43,289 nt of DNA from UBA11136 sp964482135 (GCA_964482135.1 CAYZWF010000017.1:1-43289); one strand, 5' to 3'; positions 1-7,465 are shown, numbered from the stretch's first letter. A program made the numbers and translations. The notes: generated by a model not told the origin, from the letters alone.

Positions 1-12
1 AACTTCCCCGCC

Positions 13-423
13 TTAGCGGCGGCGGCGGGCCTTGGTGCCCAGGCCGATGGCCTTGGCCAGCTTGCTGCGCTGTTTCGAATAATTCGGCGCCACCATGGGA
101 TAATCGGAAGGCAGGCCCCAGCGCATGCGGTATTTGTCGGGCGTCATATTATAGGCCGTCTTGAGGTGGCGTTTGAGCATTTTCAGCTTTTTTCCATCTT
201 CAAGACAGATAATATAATCCGGCGTCACCGATTTGCGTACAGAAACTGCCGGCTTGGGAGCAACCGTAGCCTCGCCAGCCCCGTCAATACCCGACAGGGT
301 TTCAAAGACCTGCTGAAGAAGCTTGGGCAGTTCATCCACAGGAACAACATTGTGGGAAACATGCGCCGCAACAATTTGTGCCGTTAAGCCCAGTATTTCT
401 TTCGAACTCACTTGTTCAGACAT
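13..423 (-). CDS. mucR: Ros/MucR family transcriptional regulator
   Basis: A 136-residue protein of the usual MucR length. The C-terminal half (about residues 65-130) carries the family signature DYIICLEDGKKLKMLKRHL, followed by the YNMTPDKYRMRWGLPSDYP block and a basic tail. As in many alphaproteobacterial MucR proteins the CxxC half of the Ros zinc finger is reduced to one cysteine, so zinc coordination may be non-canonical. MucR proteins bind AT-rich DNA and act as global H-NS-like regulators of envelope, motility and cell-cycle genes. The gene is divergent from the TusA-like gene, and the AT-rich 130-base space between them is a plausible autoregulatory target. Family assignment is sure; targets are unknown. 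Confidence 0.93.
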   Translation of the reverse strand: MSEQVSSKEILGLTAQIVAAHVSHNVVPVDELPKLLQQVFETLSGIDGAGEATVAPKPAVSVRKSVTPDYIICLEDGKKLKMLKRHLKTAYNMTPDKYRMRWGLPSDYPMVAPNYSKQRSKLAKAIGLGTKARRRR

Positions 424-555
424 GTAAGATTAATCCCCAGGATACGAGTTATTCAAATATATACGTCTTGCGGTTTATGTTCACAATGACAAAAAGCAGC
501 ACCCTTTAATAAGAGAACAGAAACGAATTCCTTAAACGCGCCAAATAATTTCCAT

Positions 556-825
556 ATGACCACTAATCTTCATAAAGCAGACTGTTTTCTCGATATTACG
601 GGTGAGGTTTGTCCCATGACCTTCGTTAAGACCAAGCTTATGCTTGAGCGAATGGCGCCTGGTACTATCGCCGAGGTGCGTCTGCGGGCGGGGGAGCCTC
701 TCGATAATGTGCCGCGATCAGTAAAAGAGGACGGGCACGAGGTACTTTCGTTGGCGCCCGAAGCCGATCAAGGGGAAACGCAAGGCGCGAAAACCATCTA
801 TCGTCTACACATACGCCGTGCCTGA
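556..825 (+). CDS. TusA-family sulfurtransferase-like protein
   Basis: An 89-residue cytosolic protein with the TusA/SirA beta-alpha-beta-alpha-beta pattern. It opens with DCFLDITGEVCPMTFVKTKL, where Cys19 is at the position of the persulfide-carrying cysteine, and continues with AEVRLRAGEPLDNVPRSVKEDGHEV. The usual CPxP motif reads CPMT here; such variants occur in TusA paralogues not devoted to tRNA thiolation. TusA proteins relay sulfur between desulfurases and acceptors in tRNA modification, molybdenum cofactor synthesis or sulfur oxidation; which of these applies is not clear. A TauE/SafE permease lies 8 kb away, but any link is speculative. The gene is alone on this strand and faces higBA convergently. 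Confidence 0.85.
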   Translation: MTTNLHKADCFLDITGEVCPMTFVKTKLMLERMAPGTIAEVRLRAGEPLDNVPRSVKEDGHEVLSLAPEADQGETQGAKTIYRLHIRRA

Positions 826-907
826 ACCTTTTTGGGATTTTTAAGAACCTGATCTGAAAAACAGGACAGTGCCGGCATATTGTGGGGGGGCTGTTTTTCA
901 ATCCCCG

Positions 908-1198
908 TTATACGGCAACATATGTGGGAATATCTCGAAGTTCTCTCTCCATTTCCCCTTTTTTCTGCCACAGGTCGCAGGCCGTCTGCATATTGGCCCA
1001 AAGGTTGGGGCCATTCCCGCATAATTTTCCAATCCGCAGGGCAAGGGCCGGAGTCACCGACGCTTCCTCCGCCAGAATGCGGTGAAGCATTTGACGGGAA
1101 ATGCCAAGATCACGGGCTGCCTGCGACACGGATATCCCGAGCGCGGGCAGGACGTCCTCTCTGAGGATCGCACCGGGATGGGTAGGCGCGCGCGCCAT
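908..1198 (-). CDS. higA: HigA-type antitoxin (XRE family helix-turn-helix)
   Basis: A 96-residue protein starting MARAPTHPGAILREDVLPAL, the classic HigA opening. It is followed by the helix-turn-helix VSQAARDLGISRQMLHRILAEEASVTPALALRIGKLCG and the conserved NLWANMQTACDLW segment. HigA neutralises the HigB mRNA interferase and represses its own promoter. The ATG at 1198 shares one base with the toxin's TAA stop (TAATG), so the pair is translationally coupled with the toxin first, as is typical for higBA. A longer in-frame start upstream is rejected because it would lie inside the toxin gene. The likely operator is the pair of inverted repeats at 1485-1524. Confidence 0.92.
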   Translation of the reverse strand: MARAPTHPGAILREDVLPALGISVSQAARDLGISRQMLHRILAEEASVTPALALRIGKLCGNGPNLWANMQTACDLWQKKGEMERELRDIPTYVAV

Positions 1199-1422
1199 TA
1201 TTCTCCGGCCTCCAGTTCGATATCCACGGGTCCACCTTCCCATTTAAAGGTTAAGTGGAACCGGCCCTCCACGTGAATGCGCCAGCGCCGGGGAGTACCG
1301 CGCAGCTTCCCGAATCCATAGCCGGGGATATCCAGATCCTCCGGCCTGCTGATATTTTTCAGGCAATCGAGCCGCCGTGTGGCGTTATCTTCGATCTCCG
1401 GAGGAATATGCAAATCCGCCAT
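1198..1422 (-). CDS. higB: Short HigB/RelE-type toxin, probably truncated at both ends
   Basis: A 74-residue protein whose core matches the HigB fold: helix ATRRLDCLKNISRPEDLDIP, then FGKLRGTPRRWRIHVEGRFHLTFKWEGG. Typical HigB proteins have about 90-100 residues. This one lacks the N-terminal helix (the SFRxKxLExFF-like stretch) and ends VDIELEAGE where family members continue with a Tyr/His-rich tail that contributes to ribosome-dependent mRNA cleavage. An in-frame TGA stands two codons before the ATG, so no longer form is possible. A clear Shine-Dalgarno (GAGGTGAG) precedes the ATG. The toxin may be weak or inactive, while the antitoxin and operators look intact. The family call rests on the core and on the overlapping HigA gene. 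Confidence 0.82.
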   Translation of the reverse strand: MADLHIPPEIEDNATRRLDCLKNISRPEDLDIPGYGFGKLRGTPRRWRIHVEGRFHLTFKWEGGPVDIELEAGE

Positions 1423-1436
1423 TTTTACTCACCTCA

Positions 1437-1457
1437 TTTTGCCTCTCCGTGGCAAAA
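1437..1457. promoter_or_regulatory. Inverted repeat at the higBA transcription start
   Basis: A perfect 7-base inverted repeat, TTTTGCC-N7-GGCAAAA, lies between the predicted -10 and the ribosome binding site. It could be an additional operator or a small hairpin in the mRNA leader just before the Shine-Dalgarno. Confidence 0.5.
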
Positions 1458-1460
1458 CCC

Positions 1461-1490
1461 TTTATAGATCAATGTGTTGATATATGTAAA
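1461..1490 (-). promoter_or_regulatory. Predicted higBA promoter
   Basis: Read on the minus strand, TTTACA (1485-1490) and TATAAA (1461-1466) form a sigma70-like -35/-10 pair with an 18-base spacer. They lie about 40 bases before the higB ATG. The -35 hexamer is part of the proximal operator half-site, which fits repression by HigA. Confidence 0.6.
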
Positions 1491-1524
1491 TTATTAATTT
1501 ACATTTGTAAATCTTTTATTTACA
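1485..1524. promoter_or_regulatory. Two tandem palindromic operators upstream of higBA
   Basis: Two perfect inverted repeats of the form TGTAAAT-N5-ATTTACA lie side by side at 1485-1503 and 1506-1524. The spacers differ (TATTA and CTTTT) while the arms are identical, the hallmark of a protein-binding site. Their centres are 21 bases apart, two helical turns, so two dimers could bind on the same face of the DNA. The proximal copy overlaps the predicted -35. HigA is the likely ligand by position, but the sequence does not prove it. Confidence 0.75.
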
Positions 1525-1526
1525 TT

Positions 1527-2159
1527 TTAGGGGATATCGCAAGCTAGAACACTTGCGTCGGCCCGTTCGCGCTGTGGCGGAATCTCCATTCCCGCATCTT
1601 CCGTTCCCACTCTTGGGGAACAGCGTAAATAATAACCAGGACGCCTTCCTATTTCCCGAAAGCCCATTCTCTCATAGAGCCCCCGGGCGGGATCATTATC
1701 CCCCGCCACCTCCAGAACCATGCGCGTGGCGCCTCCGGCCTTGGCCTGGTTCATGGCCGACTCAAGAAGACGGACGCCGAGCCCGGCACCACGGATTTGA
1801 GGATCAACACCGAAGGTAAGCACTTCGCAATCCTCCCCGGCCATGCGGCAGAGAACAAACCCCAGCGGCGAGAGACTCTCGCCTGCCGTTTCCTGTTCAG
1901 CCCCAGAGATAAATTCCCCAGAGATAAATCCCCCAGAGAGGGAACCCCCGGCGATGAAACCAAAGCCTCCCGGCGAGGCCAGAATCCGGGAAATATCCTG
2001 GCCGCTCCAGCCGCCATGGCCGCCGCTCATCCCACGGGAAGACCCTCCCTCCGCGCCAGAGGTGGAAAAACAGCGCTCATGAAGGGCACAGACACCAGAC
2101 AGTGTGGCGGCATCCGCCGGGTCCATGGCAGTGATCCCCACCTCGCGGCCCTCTTTCAC
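1527..2159 (-). CDS. rimI: Ribosomal protein alanine N-acetyltransferase RimI-like, with a Gly/Ser repeat insert
   Basis: A 210-residue GNAT acetyltransferase. The acetyl-CoA loop QIRGAGLG is at residues 121-128, and the C-terminal GNAT pattern follows (MVLEVAGDNDPARGLYERMGFREIGRRPGYY). RimI acetylates the N-terminal alanine of ribosomal protein S18; homologues next to tsaB may have broader substrates. The protein is about 50 residues longer than RimI of enteric bacteria, because of a glycine/serine-rich insert (about residues 33-95) that includes a short tandem repeat, plus a C-terminal tail. The GTG start overlaps the tsaB stop (GTGA), indicating coupled translation in a tsaB-rimI unit. Domain call is sure; substrate is inferred. 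Confidence 0.88.
   Translation of the reverse strand: MKEGREVGITAMDPADAATLSGVCALHERCFSTSGAEGGSSRGMSGGHGGWSGQDISRILASPGGFGFIAGGSLSGGFISGEFISGAEQETAGESLSPLGFVLCRMAGEDCEVLTFGVDPQIRGAGLGVRLLESAMNQAKAGGATRMVLEVAGDNDPARGLYERMGFREIGRRPGYYLRCSPRVGTEDAGMEIPPQRERADASVLACDIP
1905..1949. repeat. 15-base tandem repeat within rimI
   Basis: Three consecutive 15-base units (AGAGATAAATTCCCC, AGAGATAAATCCCCC, AGAGAGGGAACCCCC) encode a five-residue repeat of the form SGGFI/SGEFI on the minus strand, about RimI residues 71-86. The third copy is diverged. The insertion lies between conserved strands of the acetyltransferase, where a flexible loop would be tolerated. Confidence 0.8.
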
Positions 2160-2932
2160 ACTGTTTCTTCTTTCACCCCATCCTGGGACAGGCGCGCGTA
2201 ATGGGAATGGATATAAAGCGGCGTGGGCTCTGATTCGGAAGTCCCGGCGTCACGGCTGGCGGCAAGTGCCGCCACGGCGGCGGCATCCGGCAGTCCCGGA
2301 CCGTCCCCATAGACAATCTGGCGGTCCGAGCCGGCGGCACCCTCCGCCGCCAGAATATTCCGGATCAGTGGCGCGCCGTTTCCGGCAACAAGCACCGCGC
2401 CTTTCTGTGGCAGCCGTCCGGGAATCTCTTCGGGCATGGCCGAACCGGGAGGTCCCAGGGGGCTCCAGACGGGTTGCCAGGGGGGCATGGAATCACCGTC
2501 TTGGTTTCGGGAAAACATCTGAACATAGAGATCGCTGCGCCCCGCCGACAGCGCCACCAACAGGGTGTGGGGCGGCGTTATATCTCCGTTTCCAGTCCCG
2601 GCGCGCGCCTCCAGGGCGATGGCCTCAAGGCTGGTCACACCCACCAGCGGCAGGCCCCCGGCCAGCGCCAGGCCGCGGGCGGCGGCCAGACCGATACGCA
2701 CCCCGGTGAAGGAGCCCGGCCCCACCGTGACTCCCAGCCGGTCGAGATCCCCGAAGCTCCAGCCTGCTTCTTCCATCACGGTTTCCACCATGGGGATGAG
2801 CGCCTCCGACTGACCGCGCTCCATGGATTTGCGACAGTGGGCCACGATCGGGTCGCCTGTTTCCTGTTCCCGGTCATCCCACAGCGCCACCGAACAGGAA
2901 GCGGCCGACGAATCGAGGGCCAACAGCCTCAT
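2156..2932 (-). CDS. tsaB: tRNA threonylcarbamoyladenosine biosynthesis protein TsaB
   Basis: A 258-residue protein of the ASKHA fold. It opens MRLLALDSSAASCSVALWDD and contains the TsaB core LGVTVGPGSFTGVRIGLAAARGLAL. TsaB scaffolds TsaD and TsaE in making t6A37 on ANN-decoding tRNAs. The start at 2932 is chosen because the family begins directly with the LLALDSS strand; an upstream TTG would add 17 non-conserved residues. The gene is followed by rimI with a GTGA overlap, a pairing seen across many bacteria. Confidence 0.95.
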   Translation of the reverse strand: MRLLALDSSAASCSVALWDDREQETGDPIVAHCRKSMERGQSEALIPMVETVMEEAGWSFGDLDRLGVTVGPGSFTGVRIGLAAARGLALAGGLPLVGVTSLEAIALEARAGTGNGDITPPHTLLVALSAGRSDLYVQMFSRNQDGDSMPPWQPVWSPLGPPGSAMPEEIPGRLPQKGAVLVAGNGAPLIRNILAAEGAAGSDRQIVYGDGPGLPDAAAVAALAASRDAGTSESEPTPLYIHSHYARLSQDGVKEETV

Positions 2933-3066
2933 GACAATGCCCTCCGGCCCCCAGCGCCCGCGGCATAACAACCAGCGGGGCAAGACGGATGAAGATATGC
3001 CGTGCTAAAATCGGGGCTAAAACCGGCGTCGCGCCACCCCTTCCGCCCCATGATCAAGAGCCGTCC

Positions 3067-3618
3067 ATGACCCTGGTAGAAATAGCCCCGCCCGACTTTG
3101 ATGTGAGCCTCGATCTGGCCTACGCCACGGCCGACAACTTCACCGGAGAACCGGTCTATGCCCGCGCCGTCTGTTATCTGCACCAGGAGGCGGCGGAAAA
3201 ACTGGCCCATGCCATCACACTGGCGACGGCTCAGGGATACCGGCTGAAAATTTTTGACGGCTTCCGCCCCACCGAGGCCCAGCAGGTCTTGTGGAATCAC
3301 ACCCCCGATCCGGAGTTTCTTGCCGATCCCGCCAGGGGGTCGCCCCATTCCCGTGGCGCGGCGGTGGATTTGACCCTTATTGATGGCGCGGGCGATACCC
3401 CGGATATGGGCACGCCGTTCGATGCCTTTACGCCGTTGTCCCATCACGGCTGCACCGAAATCAGCCCTACGGCCCAAGCCAACCGCTCTCTGCTTCTGGG
3501 GCTGATGACGGCCGCGGGTTGGGACTTCTATTCCAAGGAATGGTGGCATTATCAACTCTTCGATTCACGGCGTCTGCCGCTGATCAGCGATAGTGAACTG
3601 GAACAAGGGCTCATGTAA
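3067..3618 (+). CDS. VanX/DdpX-family D-alanyl-D-alanine dipeptidase
   Basis: A 183-residue zinc peptidase of the M15D type. It has FRP (Arg67), the zinc motif SPHSRGAAVD (His94 and Asp101 as ligands) and EWWH (Glu158 catalytic, His161 third ligand), matching the active-site set of VanX. These enzymes cleave D-Ala-D-Ala. In non-resistant bacteria they serve to recycle or scavenge the dipeptide; in vancomycin-resistant ones they act in resistance. No vanA/vanH or van regulator is nearby, so a turnover role is more likely. The ATG at 3067 is preferred over one at 2989, which would add 26 unconserved residues and no signal peptide. It is divergent from tsaB. Likely cytosolic. Confidence 0.9.
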   Translation: MTLVEIAPPDFDVSLDLAYATADNFTGEPVYARAVCYLHQEAAEKLAHAITLATAQGYRLKIFDGFRPTEAQQVLWNHTPDPEFLADPARGSPHSRGAAVDLTLIDGAGDTPDMGTPFDAFTPLSHHGCTEISPTAQANRSLLLGLMTAAGWDFYSKEWWHYQLFDSRRLPLISDSELEQGLM

Positions 3619-3637
3619 GGCCGCTTTCAGCCATAGC

Positions 3638-4228
3638 TCACACGACGGAGCAGGCCTCGTCAAACTCAGGCCTTGGCGCCCGCGGCTTGAGCAGTGAGGC
3701 ATCGCCGCGCCCCAGATTACACAACATGATCGATTTTACACGTCCGTCGGGGAAAAATTCGCCGTCGGTTTTCTCGGCGTCATAGCCTCCTATGGGACCG
3801 CAATCGAGACCCAGGGCCCGCGCCGCCATAAAAAAATAAGCCGCCTGGAGGATGGCCTGGGTGCGGGCAAACTCCCTCGCTCTTTCGGGATTTTCCGCCA
3901 TACGCGAGGCCATGGAGGAATGGGGGGCAAGGCGGTCCATGAGTTCATAGAAGCGGGTATCGTAACCAAGAATGACCGTTACCGACGCGCTCTCCGTTTT
4001 TTCCTGATTTCCCTGTGAAACATAGGGAATCAACTTCGCCCGGGCTTCCTCGGAGACCACGAAGATCATCCGCAGCGGACAGCTGTTGGAGCTTGTGGGG
4101 CCCATCTTGGTCAGATCATAAACCGAGCGAAGAAGATCGTCGGCCACCGGCTCGTCCAGCCAACCCCTGTGGCTGCGCGCCTCGCGGAAAAGAAGATCCT
4201 GACCCTCGTCATCTAGAACAGCACTCAC
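3638..4228 (-). CDS. RutE/HadB-type nitroreductase-family oxidoreductase
   Basis: A 196-residue flavoprotein. It has the family's N-terminal pattern (LFREARSHRGWLDEPVADDLLRSVYDL), the FMN-contacting PTSSNSCPLR segment and the C-terminal block AARALGLDCGPIGGYDAEK. This subgroup includes RutE, which reduces malonic semialdehyde to 3-hydroxypropionate in uracil breakdown, but the other rut genes are absent here, so the substrate remains open. The start is a GTG preceded by GAGGGAG at a suitable distance. It converges with the dipeptidase gene with only 19 bases between stop codons. Confidence 0.85.
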   Translation of the reverse strand: MSAVLDDEGQDLLFREARSHRGWLDEPVADDLLRSVYDLTKMGPTSSNSCPLRMIFVVSEEARAKLIPYVSQGNQEKTESASVTVILGYDTRFYELMDRLAPHSSMASRMAENPERAREFARTQAILQAAYFFMAARALGLDCGPIGGYDAEKTDGEFFPDGRVKSIMLCNLGRGDASLLKPRAPRPEFDEACSVV

Positions 4229-4443
4229 TGTTTATGCTCCCTCATTAGGAAAGGACAATATAGCCCCTCAAAGTGGCCCCCCCGGAAAGGCCTTTCAAGG
4301 GATTCTCGTGAAAGAATGGCGGAAAACAGGCCTCAAAAATGGTTAACCCTACTTGCAGAGACGGCATGGCACTTCTAGTATTCCAACCATCACCATTTAC
4401 GGGCGGGAAAAACACGCATGGAATTTATCACGGCATACAGGCC

Positions 4444-5607
4444 ATGAAACGCGGCATCGTCTTTTTCTTGGTGAATCTCCATGTCCCCCTCATGGCCCAT
4501 GCCCTGTTCGCCATAGGCTTCCTGCTCACATACCAGGCGGTGGCGGTGGCGCAAACCGCGGGTTCCACCACCGATTCCGGCGCTTTCGCAAATTCCGCCC
4601 GTTCAGCGGTGGTGTTTATGTATCACCGATTCGGCGAAGACCGCCTGCCTTCCACCAATATCCGCATCGACCAGTTTGAATCCCACATCGCCGAACTTTC
4701 CAGCGGCGGCTACCACGTTCTTCCGCTGCCTGAAATTCTGAGCGCCCTGCGCGAGGGGCGCGGTCTGCCTGACCGCACCGTGGGTATTACCATCGATGAC
4801 GGATTCCGCTCGGTTTATACCAAAGCCTTCCCGAGACTGCGGGAAGCAGGTTTTCCCTTCACCGTCTTCATCGCCACCGACGGCATCGACAGCGGCAACA
4901 AGAATCTCATAAGCTGGGACCAGGTGCGGGAACTCGCCGCCCAGGGCGTTACCATCGGCGCCCATACCGCCTCCCATCTGCACATGGTGGATTCCACCAC
5001 GTCCAAAAACCGCGAGGACATCGTCCGCTCCAATGCACGATTCCATGAAGAACTGGGATATACGCCCAGACTGTTTGCCTACCCTTACGGAGAATCGGGC
5101 CTGGCGGCGGCGGCGATGGCTGAAGCCGCCGGATATGAAGCCGCCTTCGGCCAGCATTCCGGTGTGGTTTACCCCGGATCCGATTTCTTCAACCTGCCCC
5201 GCTTCGCCCTCAACGAAAAATACGGCACGCCTGAGCGATTCCGCCAGGTGGCCGACGCCCTGCCGCTTCCGGTGACTGACCTTTTGCCCGCGGATATGGT
5301 GCTGAATACCGATCTGCCCGCGGTGGGATTTACCGTGGATGAAGGTATCCGCCACCTCAACCGGCTCGCCTGTTTCCCCTCCTCCGGACCACAGGCCATG
5401 GTCGAGCATCTGGGGGGACGCCGCATCGAAGTGCGCTTTGTGAATCCCCTTCCGCAAGGGCGGTCCCGCCTCAACTGCACCCTTCCCGGCCCCGAGGAAC
5501 GCTGGCGCTGGCTGGGCATGATGTTCTACCGGCTGCCAGCGAATAACTTTCCAAGAAAAAACGCCCCACCAGAAAATGGGGGGCGTTTTCAGAGAAGTGA
5601 ATTGTAA
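4444..5607 (+). CDS. Secreted polysaccharide deacetylase family protein
   Basis: A 387-residue exported protein. The N-terminus (about residues 1-36) is a signal peptide or anchor, MKRGIVFFLV with a hydrophobic run ending near AVAVAQT. The NodB homology domain follows: VVFMYHRFGE, the metal-binding pair Asp118-Asp119 in TIDDGF, HTASH (His174 and His178) and FAYPYGE. Such enzymes remove N- or O-acetyl groups from peptidoglycan or exopolysaccharides. About 110 residues after the deacetylase domain form a separate conserved-looking tail ending near RWLGMMFYRLP. The last 20 residues are read through a terminator-like hairpin (5558-5589), so the natural stop may have been lost. An upstream ATG at 4339 would add 35 residues before the signal sequence and is less likely. 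Confidence 0.85.
   Translation: MKRGIVFFLVNLHVPLMAHALFAIGFLLTYQAVAVAQTAGSTTDSGAFANSARSAVVFMYHRFGEDRLPSTNIRIDQFESHIAELSSGGYHVLPLPEILSALREGRGLPDRTVGITIDDGFRSVYTKAFPRLREAGFPFTVFIATDGIDSGNKNLISWDQVRELAAQGVTIGAHTASHLHMVDSTTSKNREDIVRSNARFHEELGYTPRLFAYPYGESGLAAAAMAEAAGYEAAFGQHSGVVYPGSDFFNLPRFALNEKYGTPERFRQVADALPLPVTDLLPADMVLNTDLPAVGFTVDEGIRHLNRLACFPSSGPQAMVEHLGGRRIEVRFVNPLPQGRSRLNCTLPGPEERWRWLGMMFYRLPANNFPRKNAPPENGGRFQRSEL
5558..5589. terminator. Bidirectional terminator-like hairpin inside the end of the deacetylase gene
   Basis: AAAACGCCCC (5558-5567) pairs perfectly with GGGGCGTTTT (5580-5589) around a 12-base loop, with A and T runs on the outer sides. It could stop transcription from both the deacetylase gene and the convergent glucosaminidase gene. 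It lies before the deacetylase stop codon at 5605-5607, which is unusual. Confidence 0.65.
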
Positions 5608-5615
5608 GGGCCGGC

Positions 5616-6698
5616 TCAGCCTCCGGAAAGTCCCAGCCCGGCTATCTGCGCGCCGTGGAGCCTGGCATGATCGAGTGGCGCCAGATCGTTGGCCGCCATA
5701 ATGCGATGCAGGGTGTTCACATAGTCGTGGCCGCGTTCAGAATACCGCGTCAGTGTCTTGGCCAGATCCAGGCCATCAAGGCCGGTGCCGAGACGGCGCA
5801 TGGCCGCGCGGGTCTTGCGAAACTCACGATAGGCGCGGTGGGTGTTGAGGTTGTCTATATAGGCATGCACGCCGTCGATTAACCGGCTATAGGCCCGTAC
5901 GGCATGAGTGCTGTCGGCATCGCGATCAAGGGGCACCAGCCCCCGGGCCTCGTTAAAGGTCCACTGTCCGAAGGGCGCGTTCCCATCCTGGGCAAAACGC
6001 GACGTGCCCCAGCCACTTTCCTCAACCGCCTGGGAAAGAGCAAGCGAAGCCGGCACCACATCCACCCGATCAAGAAGTTTTGCCAAAATCGCTCTGTCGA
6101 GCCGCGCCTTATCAAGGCCATAGCGCCCCGTCAAATCTTTCAGCCAGGCGCGATCCTGCTTTGACAAAGTGCCGCCAACACGCACCCGGGAGTTAAGCTC
6201 CAGAAGCCGTCCGCGATCGGCCATAATAGTGTCGTTCACCTGCAGGATCAGGGGCAACATGGCCTTGAGGAACAGGGCCTTGCGGGCCGAGACCGACGAC
6301 ATGGTTTTCAGGTCGCGGGGCAGATGATCGAGAAAAACCCTGGGCACCGGCTGGTGGCCATAGCGCACTTTGGTCAGGCTGTAATCAAGTGAGTTGAAGA
6401 AACTACCCAGCTTGGCCACGCTCTTGACGGCCATGCCGCCGCGCAAATTGACAATGGACCCACCGCTTGGCGGCGACACCACGGATGAAGAGCGTGCTTC
6501 CGGCAGCCACGAATCGTCGCCGGAGGCGAGCACAAGCGGGGCTTCGGAAAGCTCATAAGCGGGCTTACGCTCAGGCTTGGGTGGTGTGGCCACGGCCAAA
6601 TACATGCCGACCACGCACAGGCCTACGAAGCCGAGCGCAAACTGTTCGTAACTAGGACGCTGCCGAGAGGCGCGATCCTTGGAATCAAATGATGTCAT
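5616..6698 (-). CDS. Bax-like membrane-anchored glucosaminidase
   Basis: A 360-residue protein with one N-terminal membrane segment (about residues 20-38) and a periplasmic linker. The C-terminal glucosaminidase domain (PF01832 type) resembles E. coli Bax: VVPASLALSQAVEESGWGTSRFA, GNAPFGQW, and AYIDNLNTHRAYREFR. Glu227 in EESGWG is the expected catalytic acid. The role is probably hydrolysis of N-acetylglucosamine bonds in peptidoglycan. It is convergent with the deacetylase gene, and both sides share the hairpin at 5558-5589. A 215-base space separates it from nfu, so it probably has its own promoter. Family call is firm; physiological role is inferred. Confidence 0.9.
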   Translation of the reverse strand: MTSFDSKDRASRQRPSYEQFALGFVGLCVVGMYLAVATPPKPERKPAYELSEAPLVLASGDDSWLPEARSSSVVSPPSGGSIVNLRGGMAVKSVAKLGSFFNSLDYSLTKVRYGHQPVPRVFLDHLPRDLKTMSSVSARKALFLKAMLPLILQVNDTIMADRGRLLELNSRVRVGGTLSKQDRAWLKDLTGRYGLDKARLDRAILAKLLDRVDVVPASLALSQAVEESGWGTSRFAQDGNAPFGQWTFNEARGLVPLDRDADSTHAVRAYSRLIDGVHAYIDNLNTHRAYREFRKTRAAMRRLGTGLDGLDLAKTLTRYSERGHDYVNTLHRIMAANDLAPLDHARLHGAQIAGLGLSGG

Positions 6699-6913
6699 GA
6701 GAAACAGAACCTAGGGTAAACAGATGAACTTTCATACGATGAAATAAACAAGAACAACTCCCCCCGTGGCAGTCCCGTGGGCGGAATGTAGCAACACAAA
6801 GCCAGTGCGTCCAGACTCAGAAAACCGAATCGGGAGAAAAAATTTCCAGTGTGGGATTTGGGTCTTACAGAGCCTTCAAGAGCGCCTTTTCCGGCGCCAC
6901 TTCAGGGGTTCTC

Positions 6914-7465
6914 CTACATGACGGGGCGGACTTCCTCCACCTCGGGAACATAATGTTTAAGCATATTCTCAATTCCCGCTTTTAAGGTCATGGTAGAGCT
7001 AGGACAACCCGAACAGGCGCCCTGCATCTGCAGGTAAACCACCCCTTCTTCAAAGCCATGAAAGATGATGTCGCCGCCATCCTGGGCAACCGCCGGACGC
7101 ACGCGGGTCTCGATGAGCTCCTTGATCTGGCGCACCACGTCGTCCTCTTCTCCCTCGCTTTGCGCAGCCGCGCTCTCATCGGCCAGGACCGCCGGCCCGC
7201 CTGTGGCGTAATGCTCCATGATAGCGCCGAGAATGGAGGGCTTGAGAACCTGCCATTCCTTGTCTTCCGCCTTGGTGACGGAAACAAAATCATTACCGAG
7301 AAAAACCCCCGTCACGCCCTCTACCGCGAACAGCCGCTCGGCAAGAGGTGAGCGGGAGGCCGCTTCCGCCGTGGGAAAATCAGCCGTTCCCTCTTCCAGG
7401 ACACTCTCGCCCGGAAGGAACTTCAGGGTCGCGGGATTGGGGGTCTGTTCGGTCTGAATAAACAT
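6914..7465 (-). CDS. Nfu-type iron-sulfur cluster scaffold/carrier
   Basis: A 183-residue two-domain protein. The N-terminal Nfu1 domain begins MFIQTEQTPNPATLKFLPG and spans about residues 1-88. The C-terminal NifU-like domain (about 108-183) carries the cluster-binding CSGC motif (Cys151 and Cys154) after RPAVAQDGGDI. It resembles mitochondrial Nfu1 and alphaproteobacterial homologues, which deliver 4Fe-4S clusters to client enzymes. It follows the universal stress protein gene on the same strand with a 127-base gap. Confidence 0.95.
   Translation of the reverse strand: MFIQTEQTPNPATLKFLPGESVLEEGTADFPTAEAASRSPLAERLFAVEGVTGVFLGNDFVSVTKAEDKEWQVLKPSILGAIMEHYATGGPAVLADESAAAQSEGEEDDVVRQIKELIETRVRPAVAQDGGDIIFHGFEEGVVYLQMQGACSGCPSSTMTLKAGIENMLKHYVPEVEEVRPVM

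Noticed and set aside
3067..3618. Vancomycin-resistance locus
   Set aside because: Only the VanX-like dipeptidase is present; no ligase, dehydrogenase or van two-component system is nearby.
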